Below are positions 49,801 to 64,000 of a stretch of DNA of 64,000 bases, in pieces. Origin of the DNA: Clitopilus passeckerianus (taxonomy: Eukaryota; Basidiomycota; Agaricomycetes; Agaricales; Entolomataceae); assembly GCA_944990035.1 (NCBI GenBank), contig CALYLX010000128.1:930001-994000 (forward strand). Reading direction: 5' to 3'. The notes beneath the pieces were generated by a model. The model had not been told where the DNA came from, did no database searches, and saw only the letters and a list, made by a program, of their open reading frames with translations. Numbering within the stretch: position 1 is the stretch's first letter; each line of letters begins with the position of its first letter. A program made the position numbers and the translations under genes.

Positions 49801-52800
49801 AAGGCATTTTTGATGCTTTCCATGTTCCAGACCTGCATGATCGAGCAGAGGCTTTCCTCATGAACCTCGCTCATCTCGTATTCGATGCCGAGGTGAAAAG
49901 GGCTCAACCCCGTCTTCAAGGAGGCAGGCAATCCTCCAGCACCCTCCTTTCATGTTTTTTGGACGCTTGGCCATACTCCCTTGCTAGGGAGCAGGAAGCG
50001 CAGGCCAAAGAGGCACAAGGTTTAATTTCGCGCATGATTGAGGACCTTGTCACCATGTTAGGAATCACCGGCATTCAACCACAAGCCGTTATGGGAGTCT
50101 TGCATCAAATTGCGAATCGGTTCGCTTCCCTCTGTCTGGACGACGCTTGGAATAGGAAGCGAGCAGGTGCCGCCGCTACCAGGATTATGACCAAAGTCCC
50201 CAACATTGGGCACAAATGGGTGCAAGACCGCGGTATTGATACAATCAGGACATTGCTTCATATCCTGAAGGACTTACCCCGAGACCTGCCCAAAGACGCG
50301 GACGATGTCATCGAGGTCCTGCTCACAGTCCTACGCATCATGAGCAAGGATCTTGATTTCCAGACGACTGAAGCTCGAGACAGGATTATCTCGATGGTTG
50401 GCATCATCTTCCCCGAGTTGCAGAGCTCCATCTCCGTCGTTCGTCAAGCCGCCCAAACATGCCTTGAGCTTCTCGTCGAGATTAGCGGCCGCCCTGTTGG
50501 AGAACTCCTCATGCCACATCGTGACCGGCTACTTGGGGGTATCTATACTAAACCCCTCAGAGCCTTGCCATTCTCGAAGCAAATAGGGATGATTGAGGCT
50601 GTTCGCTATTGTATCAGCCTCGAATGCGGCCTCATCGAACTGAACGAAGAGTTGTTGCGGCTTCTGCACGAGACTCTGGCCCTTGCAGACGCGGAAGATT
50701 CAGCTCTGCTCGGTCGAGTCACCACTCGCCAAGGAAACATCGAGGTCGTGCAACTTCGTGTCGCATGCATCAAGCTCCTCACCGCCTCCGGCCCCTTGAC
50801 AGAATTTTTCCAGCGTCAACATCAAACCAGACAAAGGTAGATCTAACTCGTTTGCCCTTCCACTTTCCTGACGGCATTTCCTCCAGAGTTACTACAATGT
50901 ACTTCAAATCGTTGTACTCTACGTCGGCCGACGTCAAGGCAGCTGCACATGAAGGTCTCAAGATGGTGCTTATGCATCAGAGCAGATTGCCAAAGGAGCT
51001 TTTGCAAACTGGCCTCCGCCCAATTTTGATGAATTTGGCTGACCCCAAACGACTTTCCGTGGCCGGCCTGGAGGGTCTGGCTCGGTTGTTGGAGTTGTTG
51101 ACCAACTACTTCAAAGTAGAGATCGGTCACAAGCTTCTTGATCACTACTCATTTGTCGCGGACCCCGCACTGCTGAACGAGTCCTCTCGCCTTCCCCTCT
51201 CCGAAAACGAGGGTATCAAGAAGCTTGTACAGTTGGTCAATGTGTTCCACCTGCTCCCTTCTTCTGCGAACATCTTCCTCGAGAAGTTGGTCAACAATGT
51301 TGTCCAAACAGAGTCGGCCATGCACCTATCGAGTCAAAGCCCATTCTCCGAGCCATTAGCGAAATACCTCGATCGTTATCCAACCGAGGCAATTGATTTC
51401 TTCTTCAAGAATCTCAAGTTCTCGCACCATCTCCGTACATTGAGAAGCATCCTCGAAGCCAAACTTGCGCCGAATCTTGAGCGTGACCTCAGCTCAAGAA
51501 TCTCACAGATCGTGATCAATCTTCGCAGCCCCGATCAAGGCTTGGTGATTCCCGCCTTGCTGATCTGCACCGACCTCGCCAAATTACTCCCCACCTGGCT
51601 CGCAGACAATGGCTCGATCATCGACGCTGTGGTGGACGTGTGGCACACCGACTACCCACAACAAGACAAACTCCTCACCATTATACCTGTTGCTGTCCAA
51701 CGACACACACTTGCTATGAACACCCTCATTGAAGCCGTCAAACAAACACCTCGGATTGATCTCATATTCGAGTTGGTTTCCATCTTCTCGTGTAACTCAG
51801 GGATGGATCTCGTCCCTGTCACGCATTTCCTCTATCAACATGTCGCGTTGAGCGAAGACTCTTTCTTCCGACGGAACATCCTCATGCGCTTCCTGACGTG
51901 GTTCCCGGACCCATCTTTCAGTTGGGCACACAAGACTCATTTCATCCGATACGTCGTTACTCCGACGCTCTTAGTCCAGGCAAACCGACCGGAACCTCGA
52001 GCCGAGCTCATCGACAAAGATTTCGTCAGGCAGCTCCTTCATCTGATCTGGCATCCCCTCACCGAATCCGACGCGTTCGCCGATGTAGACGATCTTTTCA
52101 AAATTGAGATCCTTCATTTCACCACGGTGATGGTGCAGCATTACTCCAGCCTCTTGGACGACGCAAAGAAGGACATCATTAAATTCGTCATGTTTTACAT
52201 CTCTAGGAATGGAGAGGATATCATCGTCAAGCAAACGGCATATTTACTCGCAGCTCGTTTCTTCGCAGCATTCCCCACGCCCCAGAAATTCATCCTGCAT
52301 GCCTGGACCGGTCTCCTACGTATGCCACACGCGGAAGGCAGAGCGTCGCTGCGTCAGGAAGCCCTTCACGCACTTGTCCCTTCGTTGCCCCCCGCCGAAC
52401 GTAATGAATCAGGCCATCCTCAATGGGCAAAGGCTACTCGACGATTGCTTGCAGAAGAAGGAATAGCGCAACACCTTGTCATCTATCAGCTCATTGTCAA
52501 ACACCCTCACTTATTCTATTCGGTCCGCTCACTTTTCGTCCCACATATGGCCAACTCTTTGAGCAAGATAGGGATGGCCTCGACCTCCAACCTCGAATCA
52601 AAATTGCTCTCGATCGAGTTACTGCAAGTCATCTACGACTGGGAGGAGCAGGCAGCCGAGGCTATCAAGGCTCAACCGGACGATATCAGCAAGGCCGAAC
52701 CAGTGTGGACAACCCCCTTGCATTCAGGGAGAATATGGTCAGCTATCTTGTCAGAATTGCGACCATCCCCCATGATTCAGCCACAAAGCCAATTCTGATC

Positions 52801-55800
52801 CCGCGCGCCCTCAAATTGCTCCAAACACTGGTGGGACCTAATGGATGGACTGATGTTGCCTTCGGGCTGCGATTCTTCTCTCGGCCCCTTGATACGGTTC
52901 GGCTGGTTTTATCATTACCCTCCCAATTGTACTGACCGAGCATCTTCACCCAGAACGACTTCGCGGCGGAAAACATGATGGCCCAGGCTGTTTCGGCTGC
53001 CAGGGTTCTTCAAGTCATTGCTGCTGAACAGAACGACGCATGGTACATATCAAACGGCGAAATGTTACTGGTCCTTATACGGAAAGGGCTCGTCAGCGAG
53101 GAGGCCTCCTTACACGACGCACTGCGACCCATCTTTGATCGGCTCATCAAACTGAACCCCCTGGTCAAGGAGGATGAGGAGCAGCCGAACTTGTTATCTA
53201 CTTTCCATCGCTTCGTCTACAACGCCATCAACGACGGTCTCAAGAACTCGACAGCGTTACGAAGCACGCTGCTCATTCTCAAATCCGTCATTCGTGTCAC
53301 TCCTGAACGGATCGAGTCCTTCCACCCGCATCTAGGCAAACTCTTCCAGAAGCTCTTCAAAGATCATATTCACCCACCCCCTACCGGGCCCCCAGTGCCT
53401 ACACTTGATAATACCGCACGTTTGATCATTGACCTGCTCGAGATATATCAGATCTCCGTCGCATTCCTAGGCGACACACGTCGATGGTTCCTTAGCACGC
53501 TGGTGGTCCTTGTGGAGAAGACGAAGAGCATACCCCTGTCTAGCCACATCCTAGATTTGGCCAAAACGTGGGCAATGGCGAAACAAGACACATATCCCAC
53601 TATGAAAGAGAAAGCGAGCTTACTGCAGAAGATGATTGTATTCGAAGCCAGGAATGACGCCCTCTTCCATTCGTATCTAGAACTCATCCATGAGATCTAT
53701 ACCGACCCTTCCCTTCGTCGCAGCGAGCTCACGTTCAGACTTGAGCATTCGTTCATGCTCGGCTGTCGCACCAAAGATTCCTCCCTTCGTGAGCGGTTCA
53801 TGGACCTTCTTGATGTCAGCGTTCCCAGATCCTTGCTCAGTCGTTTGACATACATTTTGGGCGTTCAAAGCTGGGAAGGGCTGGCCGACCAAAACTGGAT
53901 TTACCTTGCCATCCATCTCATACTCGGAGCCGTCGACGCCGAAGCACTCATCCCTCCAGACAGGAGAGCAACAACATCAACCACGGTTGCGATCCAGAGG
54001 CCCAGGAGTCGAACACTGGTCAAATCAATTCAACGCCTATTATTCCTTGATCCTCAGGCCGCCCACAGCGTTTGGTTGTCATTATTTCCAACAATCTGGT
54101 CATCCCTTTCCCGACGGGAACAAGCCGATATCACACACCATATGATCAACCTCCTCAGCAAAGAGTACCATATGCGACAAGCCTATGCACGTCCTAACGT
54201 CATACAGACTCTGCTCGCGGGCATTTTCGCTTGTTCGCCAGCGATGATCCTCCCTCCACACCTCGTCAAATATTTGTCCAAATCGTTCGGAGCATGGCAC
54301 GTTGGCCTGGAAATCCTCGGTTTATCCTTTGAACAGGTCAAAGACGATGAACCTGCGGTTCGTGATTTCGTGTATGACTCGATGGCAGACCTTTACGCCG
54401 AATTATCCGAAGAGGACTTGTTCTATGGGTTGTGGAGGCGTCGTTGCCTGCATCAGGAGACGAATCAGGCGATCGCTTTCGAGCAGAATGGGATGTGGGA
54501 TCAGACGGCGTTGGCGTACGAGAATGCACTCTCAAAAGCGCGAGCGGGCACCATCCCCTTTACCGAGTCGGAATACTGCCTTTGGGAGGACCACTGGATT
54601 CTCTCTGCTGAGAAACTCCAGCACTGGGATCTCTTATATGACCTGGCTAGAAATGAAGGCAATCCCGAACTACTGCTAGAAGCTGCATGGAGGACGGTGG
54701 ATTGGTCTGAGCAGAAAGAAGTACTCGAGGATCACATTGCTCAACTACCTGATACCCCGACACCCCGCAAGAGGGTATACGAGGCATTCCTCGCACTCCT
54801 CAAACATCCTTCGGCATTGGATAAGAATTTGGACTTCACCAGACTTCTGGAAGATGCAATGCAGCTCTCCCTCAGAAAGTGGGCCGCTTTGCCTCCCAAT
54901 CTTTCTTCTGCACATATACCACTGCTCCAACACTTCCAACAATTCGTCGAGCTACAGGAAGCCGTCCAGATATTCGGATCGCTTTCCCAGACCAACGCAC
55001 AGAATCTGGAGAAGAAGTCCTCGGAGCTGAAGATGGTTCTGCAAGCCTGGCGTGAACGCCTGCCGAACCAGTATGACGATATCAGCATCTGGAGCGACCT
55101 TGTGGCATGGCGCCAGAACGTCTTCCACTGCATCAACAACGCATACATCCCCCTTATCAATGGTCCCAATCAACAAGCCGCTGCTTCAAACAACCAAAAC
55201 ACGTTCGGGTATCGAGGATATCATGAAACTGCCTGGATCATCAACCGCTTCGCTCATGTTGCCCGCAAGCACGACCTTCTCGATGTTTGTTTCGCATCTT
55301 TGACGAAGATCTACACCCTACCCAACATCGAGATTTCAGAAGCATTCCTCAAGCTTCGGGAACAAGCGCGCTGCCATTATCAACGGCCCAACGATCTCGC
55401 TGCCGGCTTGGAAGTCATCAATAACACCAATTTGATGTTCTTCTCGACATCTCAGAAGGCAGAGTTCCACACTCTCAAAGGCATGTTCCATGCCCGGTTT
55501 GGACGTAACGAGGACGCCAACGCCGCCTTCGGACAAGCCGTGCAACTCGATATCACCCAAGCCAAAGCCTGGGCTGAGTGGGGAAGATACAACGACAGTA
55601 TGTTCAAGGATAACCCTGCCGATCTCACCTATGCCGCCAACGCCGTCAGCTGCTACCTTCAAGCTGCAGGTCAATACAAGAGCGGGAAAAGTCGAGCAAT
55701 GATCACCCGGGTGTTGTGGCTTATCAGCCTTGATGACAACACATCTACAGTGTCACGGGCCTTTGACACGTATAAGGGAGATGCTGCTTTCTGGTATTGG

Positions 55801-58285
55801 ATATCTCTTGTCCCGCAGCTGTGCCTCTCTCTGTCCCATAGGGAGATCAAACAGGCTCGGTATATCCTCTTAAACCTTGCTAGGTTATATCCCCAGGTGA
55901 GACAATCGCTCCCATTCCTAAGATTTCCCTGATGATTGGTTAGGCTCTATTTTACTACTTGCGCACAACTCGTGAAGAAATGATCGTGTTAAAGAAGACA
56001 GCGGAGAGGATGCGCGCTATGCAAGCCGCCAATGATGTCAACAAGCGCGAGGGGTCTGAAGTTAATGGCGGAGAAGCCAATTTGGTTAATCAAGCCTCCG
56101 CTCTACCAACAACCGCCGAGTCAGCTATAGCGCCGTCCATCTCGACTGGTTCCGCCACGGATTCCCCAGCCCCACCCCGACACCCTCTCGACTATGTGGA
56201 GGAGATCATGTCGGTCTTGAAGACCTCATTCCCTCTCCTCACTCTCAGCTTGGAGACTATGGTAGATCAAATTCAGCAGAAATTCAAAGCGATGCCAGAG
56301 GAGGACATTTATAGGAGCATATCCCTGATGCTGCAAGACGCCATTCAGGTGATAAAAAAACCAAGCTGTCGTGTTCCCGAATTATCTCAACCTACTTGCA
56401 GAGTTATTTGATACGTGCCAATGCACCAGACGATGACGGGAAACTCCAGCCAGGAACCCACCAGACTCTTAGTAGGATGGAGAACAATTTCCCTGAATTT
56501 GCACGGGTATGGATCTATGGCGTGCAATGTTCCACGTGCTAACAACCCTCCAGAAAGAATTCCGGGAAGACTTCCTCACCAACCAACTTACGCTCTATGA
56601 GTACATTTCGAAGTTGCAAAAATGGCGAGACAGATACGAAACAATTCTTGATTCTCGTCCTCGACTTCAACCGCTTGCCGTTCTTAGTCATTACTTGACT
56701 GAGTTCCATTACAACAAAGTGGATGAGATTGAAGTACCCGGCCAATACACTGAGGTAAGGTCTCTACAATTACTCCTGCTAGATTGTTAACTGATTGTCT
56801 ATTCAGGACAAGGACAGCAATCAAAACTTCGTCAAAATAGCCAAGTTCGCCCCCAAGGTTGAAAACTGTAGACTAACTGGGTCGTTTTCCAAACGCTTCA
56901 CTCTCGACGGGAGCGATAATTCGAAAATATCGTTCATCGTACAGTCCCCATGCCATCGTCAAGCTCGTCGAGAAGAGCGAACACTCCAGATGCTTCGTAC
57001 CCTCAACGGGTAAGTACCTTCCTTCTGTTCGATATGACTGCGAACTGAACGTGGTTCTATAGTTCTTTGGGACGAAAGAAGGAAAGCAGGAAACGCAATC
57101 TTGCCTTCCACCTTCCTGTGACCGTACCATGCAATCCGATGATCCGGTTGATCCAAGGAGACTCCTCCTACATTGCCCTTTCCGACATCTATGATCTTCA
57201 CTGCCAGACAAGTGGGATATCTCGTGAAGAGCCGCTCTTGTTCTCGGGTGAGAAAGTGAAGAAGGTACTGCGTGAATATAGGCAACCTTCGTCTGGGCGT
57301 CAGGTATGATGCTCTTCAATTGCCTTGTCACCCAATTGATCGATTTTCGATTTGTAGCAGTTAACCAAGGTTGAATATGTCAATCTGAAGAAAGACATCC
57401 TCGAAGAAGCGGCTTCCAAGATGATCCCAGATGATGTCCTTGCTCAGGTAAGATGGCCATCTCTTTCGGGTCTCGAGCGGCTTCTGACCATAATTGAAGT
57501 ATATGATCCGCATCATGGCAGATGCTAGCGAGCTCTGGAGAATGCGAAAGCAGTTCGCTCTACAGACTGCATCGTGCAGCTTCATCACGTATCTCCTCTG
57601 CTTATCCAGTCGCGTACCGGTTCGATACCAGTTCTCGCGGACGACGGGCCTGATGGCAATGACCGAAGTACTACCTGGTAGGTCTAGTAATCTCTGTATA
57701 TCGACGTGTCATCTCATGATTACTTCTGCAGGCATGTCTGGCCAATTGCCCGTATTTGCTACCAGCGACGTCGTTCCGTTTAGGCTCACTCCAAATATGC
57801 AAAACTTCATCGGTCCAGTCTACACCGAGGGTATCCTGACTTCAGGTATTATGGCTATTGGCCGATGCGTCACGGAACCAGAGGTAAATTGTTTGTTCGT
57901 TTTCTCTAGGATGCCTAGGTTAACTCCTACTCTAGTTCGACCTGGCTCATCAACTCTGCCTCTTTGCGAGGGACGAGGTTTCGCATTGGCTGACCGCCCG
58001 TCAAAGGCCTACCCACATTGAACAATGGTTCAGGCAAAGTGCGGCGGCCATCATTGAAGGCGTTGTCAAACGCGCAGAGACGATGGCTTGCAAGACCGAG
58101 AGAGAACAGGTCCGTGTATATTGCCGCCGTCGTTGATATCTAATGCCAACGCACTTCTATTTTAGGCCAGCACGCATGGTAATCTCGCAATTCCTGTGGT
58201 CCAAACCGTGACGAACCTCGTTTCGAGCGCTACGAATCCACTACAACTGGCGAAGATGGGAGAAATTTATCATCCATGGTTCTAA
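46804..58285 (+). CDS. TRA1: TRA1/TRRAP, PIKK pseudokinase of SAGA and NuA4
   Basis: Giant scaffold (about 3,550 residues) that recruits the SAGA and NuA4 acetyltransferases to activators. The start gives MATPVAMEVSSSQPKAPP, then LRTKHAVACEIREMLETLRE. A HEAT-repeat ring fills most of the length (e.g. [44 protein letters not shown] split in blocks, VTTMYFKSLYSTSADVKAAA). The FAT domain includes WRTVDWSEQKEVLEDHIAQL, WIINRFAHVARKHDLLDVC and AKAWAEWGRYND. The PI3K-like region shows LGRKKESRKRNLAFHLPV and RLIQGDSSYIALSDIYDLHC, without a recognisable catalytic HxDxxxxN or DFG, as known for TRA1. FATC ends in LAKMGEIYHPWF. About fifteen short introns. The frame breaks by one base at the C5 run 52713-52717; an added C gives TPLAFRENMVSYLVRIA. 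Confidence 0.96.
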
Positions 58286-58579
58286 TACACACTCGCATCA
58301 TATTGTACATTACGCAAATCCTTGTCAACGCTCTTGAACATGTTTACTGCAGCATTTGTATCGTATCTAATTGTACCCATCGTTTATAGAATACCAATTT
58401 CATTGAATTTCCCTGCTTGGCTGATATCCCTAAAAGATGCAAGTATCAGACATGCATGGTGCGCTTTGTGCTTAGCTGAAAGAATTACGATAAGGTATGA
58501 TAAAATGTGGCGTATTTACTACAAGTACACTGATACATATGGAAGAAGAAAGCAAACAAAGGCTCCAATGTCATATGAA
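58286..58579. other. Convergent 3' region TRA1 / bromodomain gene
   Basis: AT-rich 294 bases between two stop codons; presumably both 3' UTRs. Nothing else seen. Confidence 0.5.
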
Positions 58580-60546
58580 TTAACGATCCTCGACGTTCTT
58601 GAAACCCTCGTTTACAATGGCTTTATATTGTGAATCACTCTCGTGCATCATCTGAAAGGTGACCCGTCAATTCTTGCTCAGCAGATAGGTAAGAAACACT
58701 CACATCCTTAGCCATATTATAAACGTCTGAGTCAGGTCGATTGTACATCAAAGCGTTCGCAAACATAAGCATGATATCCCTATAGTATTCCAGGGTATTC
58801 GAGATTTTCCCATCTTTGACCTTGTTCTTGATAGTCTTCAGGTCCATCGGCCGCCGGACAATCTCATAGTAATCTGGAGCCTCAGATGGTTTGATGGGGT
58901 TATGGAAGATGTTGGCAGAACGGTTTGCTGAAATCTGTGTATGGAGGAGGTTGATGATGGTCTGGAAAGCGTTGTTTTTCCTACGGCCGGTTCGAGCTCC
59001 GTGGGCAGAAGGGCCTTGTTCTTTTTTAGTAGAGGCTGTGGGACTAGGTAAAGGTAGGCTAACCTGGTTCATCTTCCGCGGTCTCGGATCCCTCACGTAC
59101 ACGTTTGCGGTCTCGAGGCGAGTCGGAAGATACATCTGGAAGAGATTTGCGTTTGACTATAGGCAATGATTAGAAACGAGTGGCTGAGTCCCAGGTTTGC
59201 CAACGCACCGTGTTTACGTGTTGGAGCAACAGGGGCAGGCGTGGTTGGAACAGGAGATGGCGAGGGTACTTCCTCCTGCTGCACTTCAGCGTCGTGCATT
59301 TCTTGATCTTCTTCGACTTGTTTAGCTTCGGAACTAACTACAGCTTCATCATCGGTTTGAACATCTGCTGTGCCAGAATGTGAGCATGTTGAGCAGAAAC
59401 ATATATAGAGTTGTCTTACGTCGTGGATCTTGTGGCGACTCCTTCGCCTGTTCAACCTCGTTGATGGTTTCAACATTTTGTGCTTCCGGCGTAAGGTCAT
59501 CATGAGGAGCTTGAGAGGAAGCTCGCTCCTCTTCATTCTCCTCCGCGGAAGAACGAGATCCGTCCGTTTCTTCCTCTTCTTGAGCTTCACGGCGCTCAGC
59601 CTCCGCTTCCTCTTCGAATTCTTCCCGCTCCTCGGGTTGGCTCGTGGCCGGGGTAGCGGCTTTCTCCTCTTCTACCTCTGCTGATATGTAAGTCTAAACC
59701 AGGAAATATTTACGTGTTCCAACGAACCGTTCTCCTCTTCATCCACATCTTTAGAGGCCTCCACCTCTGGGGTCTGTGCGTCAGATTCCTGTTGCGAGGG
59801 CGTCGCTTGTTCTATCACTTCAGGCGTTGCCGTGGGTCTAGTGGACTCCGATGGTGCAGGTGTTATGTGCACGGCTGGTGGAGTGGTCTATGTGCAAATG
59901 AGCCACAGACAGTGAGGTAGAGTAAGCGAGGATACATACATAGGATACCAACTCTTCCTGGACGCTTTCTTCAGGTTCGGTAGGCTTGTTACTTCGTATT
60001 GCATCAATCTGAGCGACGATTGCCCTTCACGGTGTTAGACTAATACTGAGGTAGTTCAACGGAGAGGTCGTACTTGAATTTGGCTTCTTCGGAAAGAACA
60101 AGGTTACGAAGCTCTTCTAGCCGAAGCCTATAGTACTTTTCCGCAAGTTTATGGTTGATAGGAGCTAAAACTGAAAGTCAGTAACAGATATCATGCAAAG
60201 GAGCCGAAAGACAGACAGTGTCTTTTATTCGATGTCTCCGTCCTGTAGACCGCCAAGTCATGATCAGTCATGGAGGAGGTTATAAGTACCACACACTTTT
60301 CAAGACCAGCTTCGTTCATTAAACCGTCGTAGGTTGATTCGCACCACTGCATGGCAATTAGGTTGCAGCCACTGTAACAGTTGTCTTTAGGCTTACCTCG
60401 GCAGTGCAACCTGGACTTTTAGCCAAAGGGTGTCCTCCCAGTATATCGGCGACCTTTTTCCAGTCATTTCCATGTTCCCAAACTGCTTGAGCTATGAGTA
60501 AAGACTCGATTATTGTCGGCTTTGAAGTTGTTCTTCCCCCAGCCAT
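58580..60546 (-). CDS. BRD8/Bdc1-like bromodomain protein, probable NuA4 subunit
   Basis: N-terminus MAGGRTTSKPTIIESLLIA, then QAVWEHGNDWKKVADILGGHPL and WCESTYDGLMNEAGLE, which match the N-terminal BRD8 region (a SANT-like helical fold). PINHKLAEKYYRLRLEELRNLVL is a conserved helix. A long Glu/Ser/Pro-rich middle follows. The bromodomain is NNAFQTIINLLHTQISANRS, NIFHNPIKPSEAPDYYEIVR, PMDLKTIKNKVKDGKISNTLEYYRD and MLMFANALMYNRPDSDVYNMA; the acetyl-lysine-binding Asn is in MYNRPDSDV. The last intron (GTGAGT...TTTCAG) gives the end MMHESDSQYKAIVNEGFKNVEDR. The start could also be an upstream in-frame ATG near 60580. It is convergent with TRA1, another NuA4 subunit. Confidence 0.85.
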
Positions 60547-60710
60547 CTCGGCTTTGCCACCGTTCTGGTCGAAGCGCATCAATTTCAAACGATCTGTATT
60601 TGGATAGAGCACGTGATCGAGCGCAGTTGTTCGGAAGATGCCGTTGAACATGACGTTGCCTTGGTTAAGAGCCCCGTTGAACCGAGCATCGCCATTCTCG
60701 TCCATCCACC

Positions 60711-62161
<1,451 letters not shown>

Positions 62162-62346
62162 TTTGTATCTTGGACCATTTCGATACCATGTTCTTATTAC
62201 GACGCATTGTATAATATTCTTGGTAGTACAACATTGATTTCCCAAGGTTTAACTTCAGTGTGTGAAGATAATGGAGGCATTTGATGTCATGAGATCTACA
62301 AGAACTCGAAGATGTTGATCGACATTTGGCTTGCACCCAGAAACTC

Positions 62347-64000
62347 ATGAAACGCAGTCACCAATACAAGAACAATCTCATTGGACACCCTGCGTCCAAT
62401 TCCAATATCTCGCATGTAAGAAACCGTAACCTACACGAAGCACTGAAACGCCCGCTTGACCGGGTGAACGTTCTAGGCGACGATTCGCATGGGCACACAG
62501 GGTTGGTAGCACTATCTTCCCCACAACACAAGGCTTACATCTAACCATCTTCTGCTCCGAGATGTGTGAATGCTCTCAGCTGGGCCCGCGACGGCGAACT
62601 GTTGCTCAGTGGCGGAGACGACACAACAGTGCGAATATGGGCCATGGATTCCTCTGATACATCCCAGGACTATCCCTTCAAATGCCGTTCCGTCATTCGG
62701 ACAGGACATCGAGCGAACATCTTCAGTACTCATATGCTTCCGTTCTCCTCGAGGATGTGGGTCAAAACCTGCTCAAAGGTCCAATCTAGGCTGACTAACT
62801 CAATTCAGTGCAACCGTCGCAGGAGACAAACAAGTCCGAGTGTTTGACATCGGAGAGGACGGTCTCGCTGGGTCTCCGAATGGCGACGAAACTATATACA
62901 CGTCGAGGCAGTCCTGCATTCATGTCCTCCGGTGTCATAATGATCGCGTCAAGAGGATAGTCACTGAGCATAGTCCTGACCTGTTTCTCACTGTTAGTGA
63001 GGTAAGTTCCTCATTTGAGTTGCCTACCCCTGGTAGAGAATGGACATTTATATACTCTTGATCAAGGATGGATCCGTTCGACAGTATGACTTGAGAACAC
63101 CCCATACGTGCCGATCGGGAACCTGTCCTCCACCTCTGCTTCAAGTTCGACATGACCTCTCAACAGCAACTCTGTCTCCTCTGACTCCACACCTACTCGT
63201 CGTCGCCGGAGAGGCGCCCTATGTGCGTTATCGTTCCTGGAATGCTTTCAGTATTTCTAACAGACGGTTAGGCCTATCTCTACGATCGACGAAATATTGG
63301 CCGTTCTCTGGCTGATGAATGGGGCATCATGCCAAAGCCCGGGGACAGAGACGCATTGACGCATTGTGTCCGACGGTTTGGCAGGCCGAAAGGGAGAGAA
63401 GCGACTTCCATTAGAGCTGACCATATAACTGGCGCCCGAATGTCAGATGATAACGGACATGAGGTGAGCAAAACCCGATGATGCAAGAGAGATGTATATT
63501 CATAACATGGAACAGGTTATACTGAGTAAGATTACATGCGGCGCTTTTCCCTGCTACTGGGCCTAACCCTCTGTTTAGACTATAGTGCTGATGCTGTCTA
63601 TTTGTTTTCGACAACGGACGAACCTGGCTCAAAGGCGACTGACTCTATGGCTTCTTCTACCTCTTCGCGGCTCTCTCCGAATCCTTCTCAGGTCAATGAA
63701 ACAAAGACTACTGCTACTTTGTCAACAAAAAGCAGGACCCCATCACCTTCTGAATCGGACAATGGAGATACCTTCATGGACGTTGATGATGAACAACTTC
63801 TTCAAGCCGAGCTACATAGCGAGATTGAAGAGACATTAGCGCGGATCATAGCTGAGGTAGACGAGGACGAAGATGACCCCGACGCAAGGTCTGATGACGA
63901 CGAGGGAGACGACGAGGACGAGGACGAGGATGAGGAAACACAAATTCGTTTTCAACCCGATATACCTGTTATCCTTCCTCGACACCGGTATTCTGGACTC
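62347..64000 (+). CDS. WD40 DCAF6/Iqw1-like protein (partial, runs off the window)
   Basis: Probable substrate receptor or adaptor for CUL4-DDB1 ligase. Starts MKRSHQYKNNLIGHPAS, then LHEALKRPLDRVNVLGDDSHG. After an intron: CVNALSWARDGELLLSGGDD and TTVRIWAMD (WD1), FKCRSVIRTGHRANIFSTHM and ATVAGDKQVRVFDIGEDG (WD2), CIHVLRCHNDRVKRIVTE, FLTVSE/DGSVRQYDLRTPHTC with the family CPPPLL, LLVVAGEAPY/AYLYDRRNI, and the VILSYSADAVYLFSTTD blade. The exon order and these signatures match the DCAF6/WDTC1/Iqw1 group. A Ser/Thr-rich and then strongly acidic Asp/Glu segment ends the visible part, as in DCAF6. The rest, including expected WD repeats, lies beyond 64000. Confidence 0.85.

Overview
The window is nuclear DNA of a basidiomycete fungus, most likely an Agaricomycete. 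The signs are many introns of about 45-60 nt with GTRNGT donors and CTAAC/CTGAC-like branch points, closely packed genes on both strands, a DUF6699 gene (a basidiomycete family), and fungal versions of Mediator, ORC, NDR-kinase and Zn2Cys6 proteins. I saw no CRISPR array, bacterial operon, virus or intact transposon. I could not run any search; identities come from reading motifs and family order.

Layout. 0-2.1 kb: RING/LON protein. 2.1-7.2 kb: gene-poor island with one orphan Cys/His protein. 7.2-12 kb: DUF6699 protein and a PX-domain protein. 12-21.8 kb: minus-strand block with the rRNA helicase SPB4, an NDR-family kinase (CBK1/ORB6 type), a Pro/Gln-rich PY-motif protein, a mitochondrial PDK/BCKDK-type kinase and MED20. 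21.9-24.7 kb: ORC4, behind a promoter carrying E2F/MCB-like sites. 24.8-27.4 kb: an orphan membrane protein and TCTP. 27.5-36.6 kb: UTP15, CTNNBL1, RBM42, ribosomal protein uL18/RPL5 and MED17. 36.7-43.1 kb: Zn2Cys6 regulator and gamma-tubulin complex protein GCP3. 43.2-46.6 kb: protein disulfide isomerase and verprolin/WIP. 46.8-60.5 kb: the giant TRA1 gene, convergent with a BRD8/Bdc1-like bromodomain gene. 60.7-64 kb: vacuolar aspartic protease PEP4 and a WD40 DCAF6-like gene cut by the window end.

Themes. Nearly all genes are housekeeping: ribosome production (SPB4, UTP15, RPL5), transcription co-activators (MED17, MED20, TRA1, bromodomain subunit), splicing (CTNNBL1, RBM42), replication (ORC4), cytoskeleton and polarity (GCP3, verprolin, NDR kinase) and protein folding or turnover (PDI, PEP4, LON/RING). 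Several neighbours are divergent with 125-165 bp between start codons, so they probably share promoters.

I found no convincing new biological system. The most notable result is four apparent single-base losses, each inside a short homopolymer, that break the frame of four otherwise conserved genes (PX protein, NDR kinase, verprolin, TRA1). They point to residual assembly errors more than to real pseudogenes. Second are clustered G1/S-type sites before ORC4, and a long in-frame intron in the RING/LON gene that would encode a hydrophobic insert if kept.
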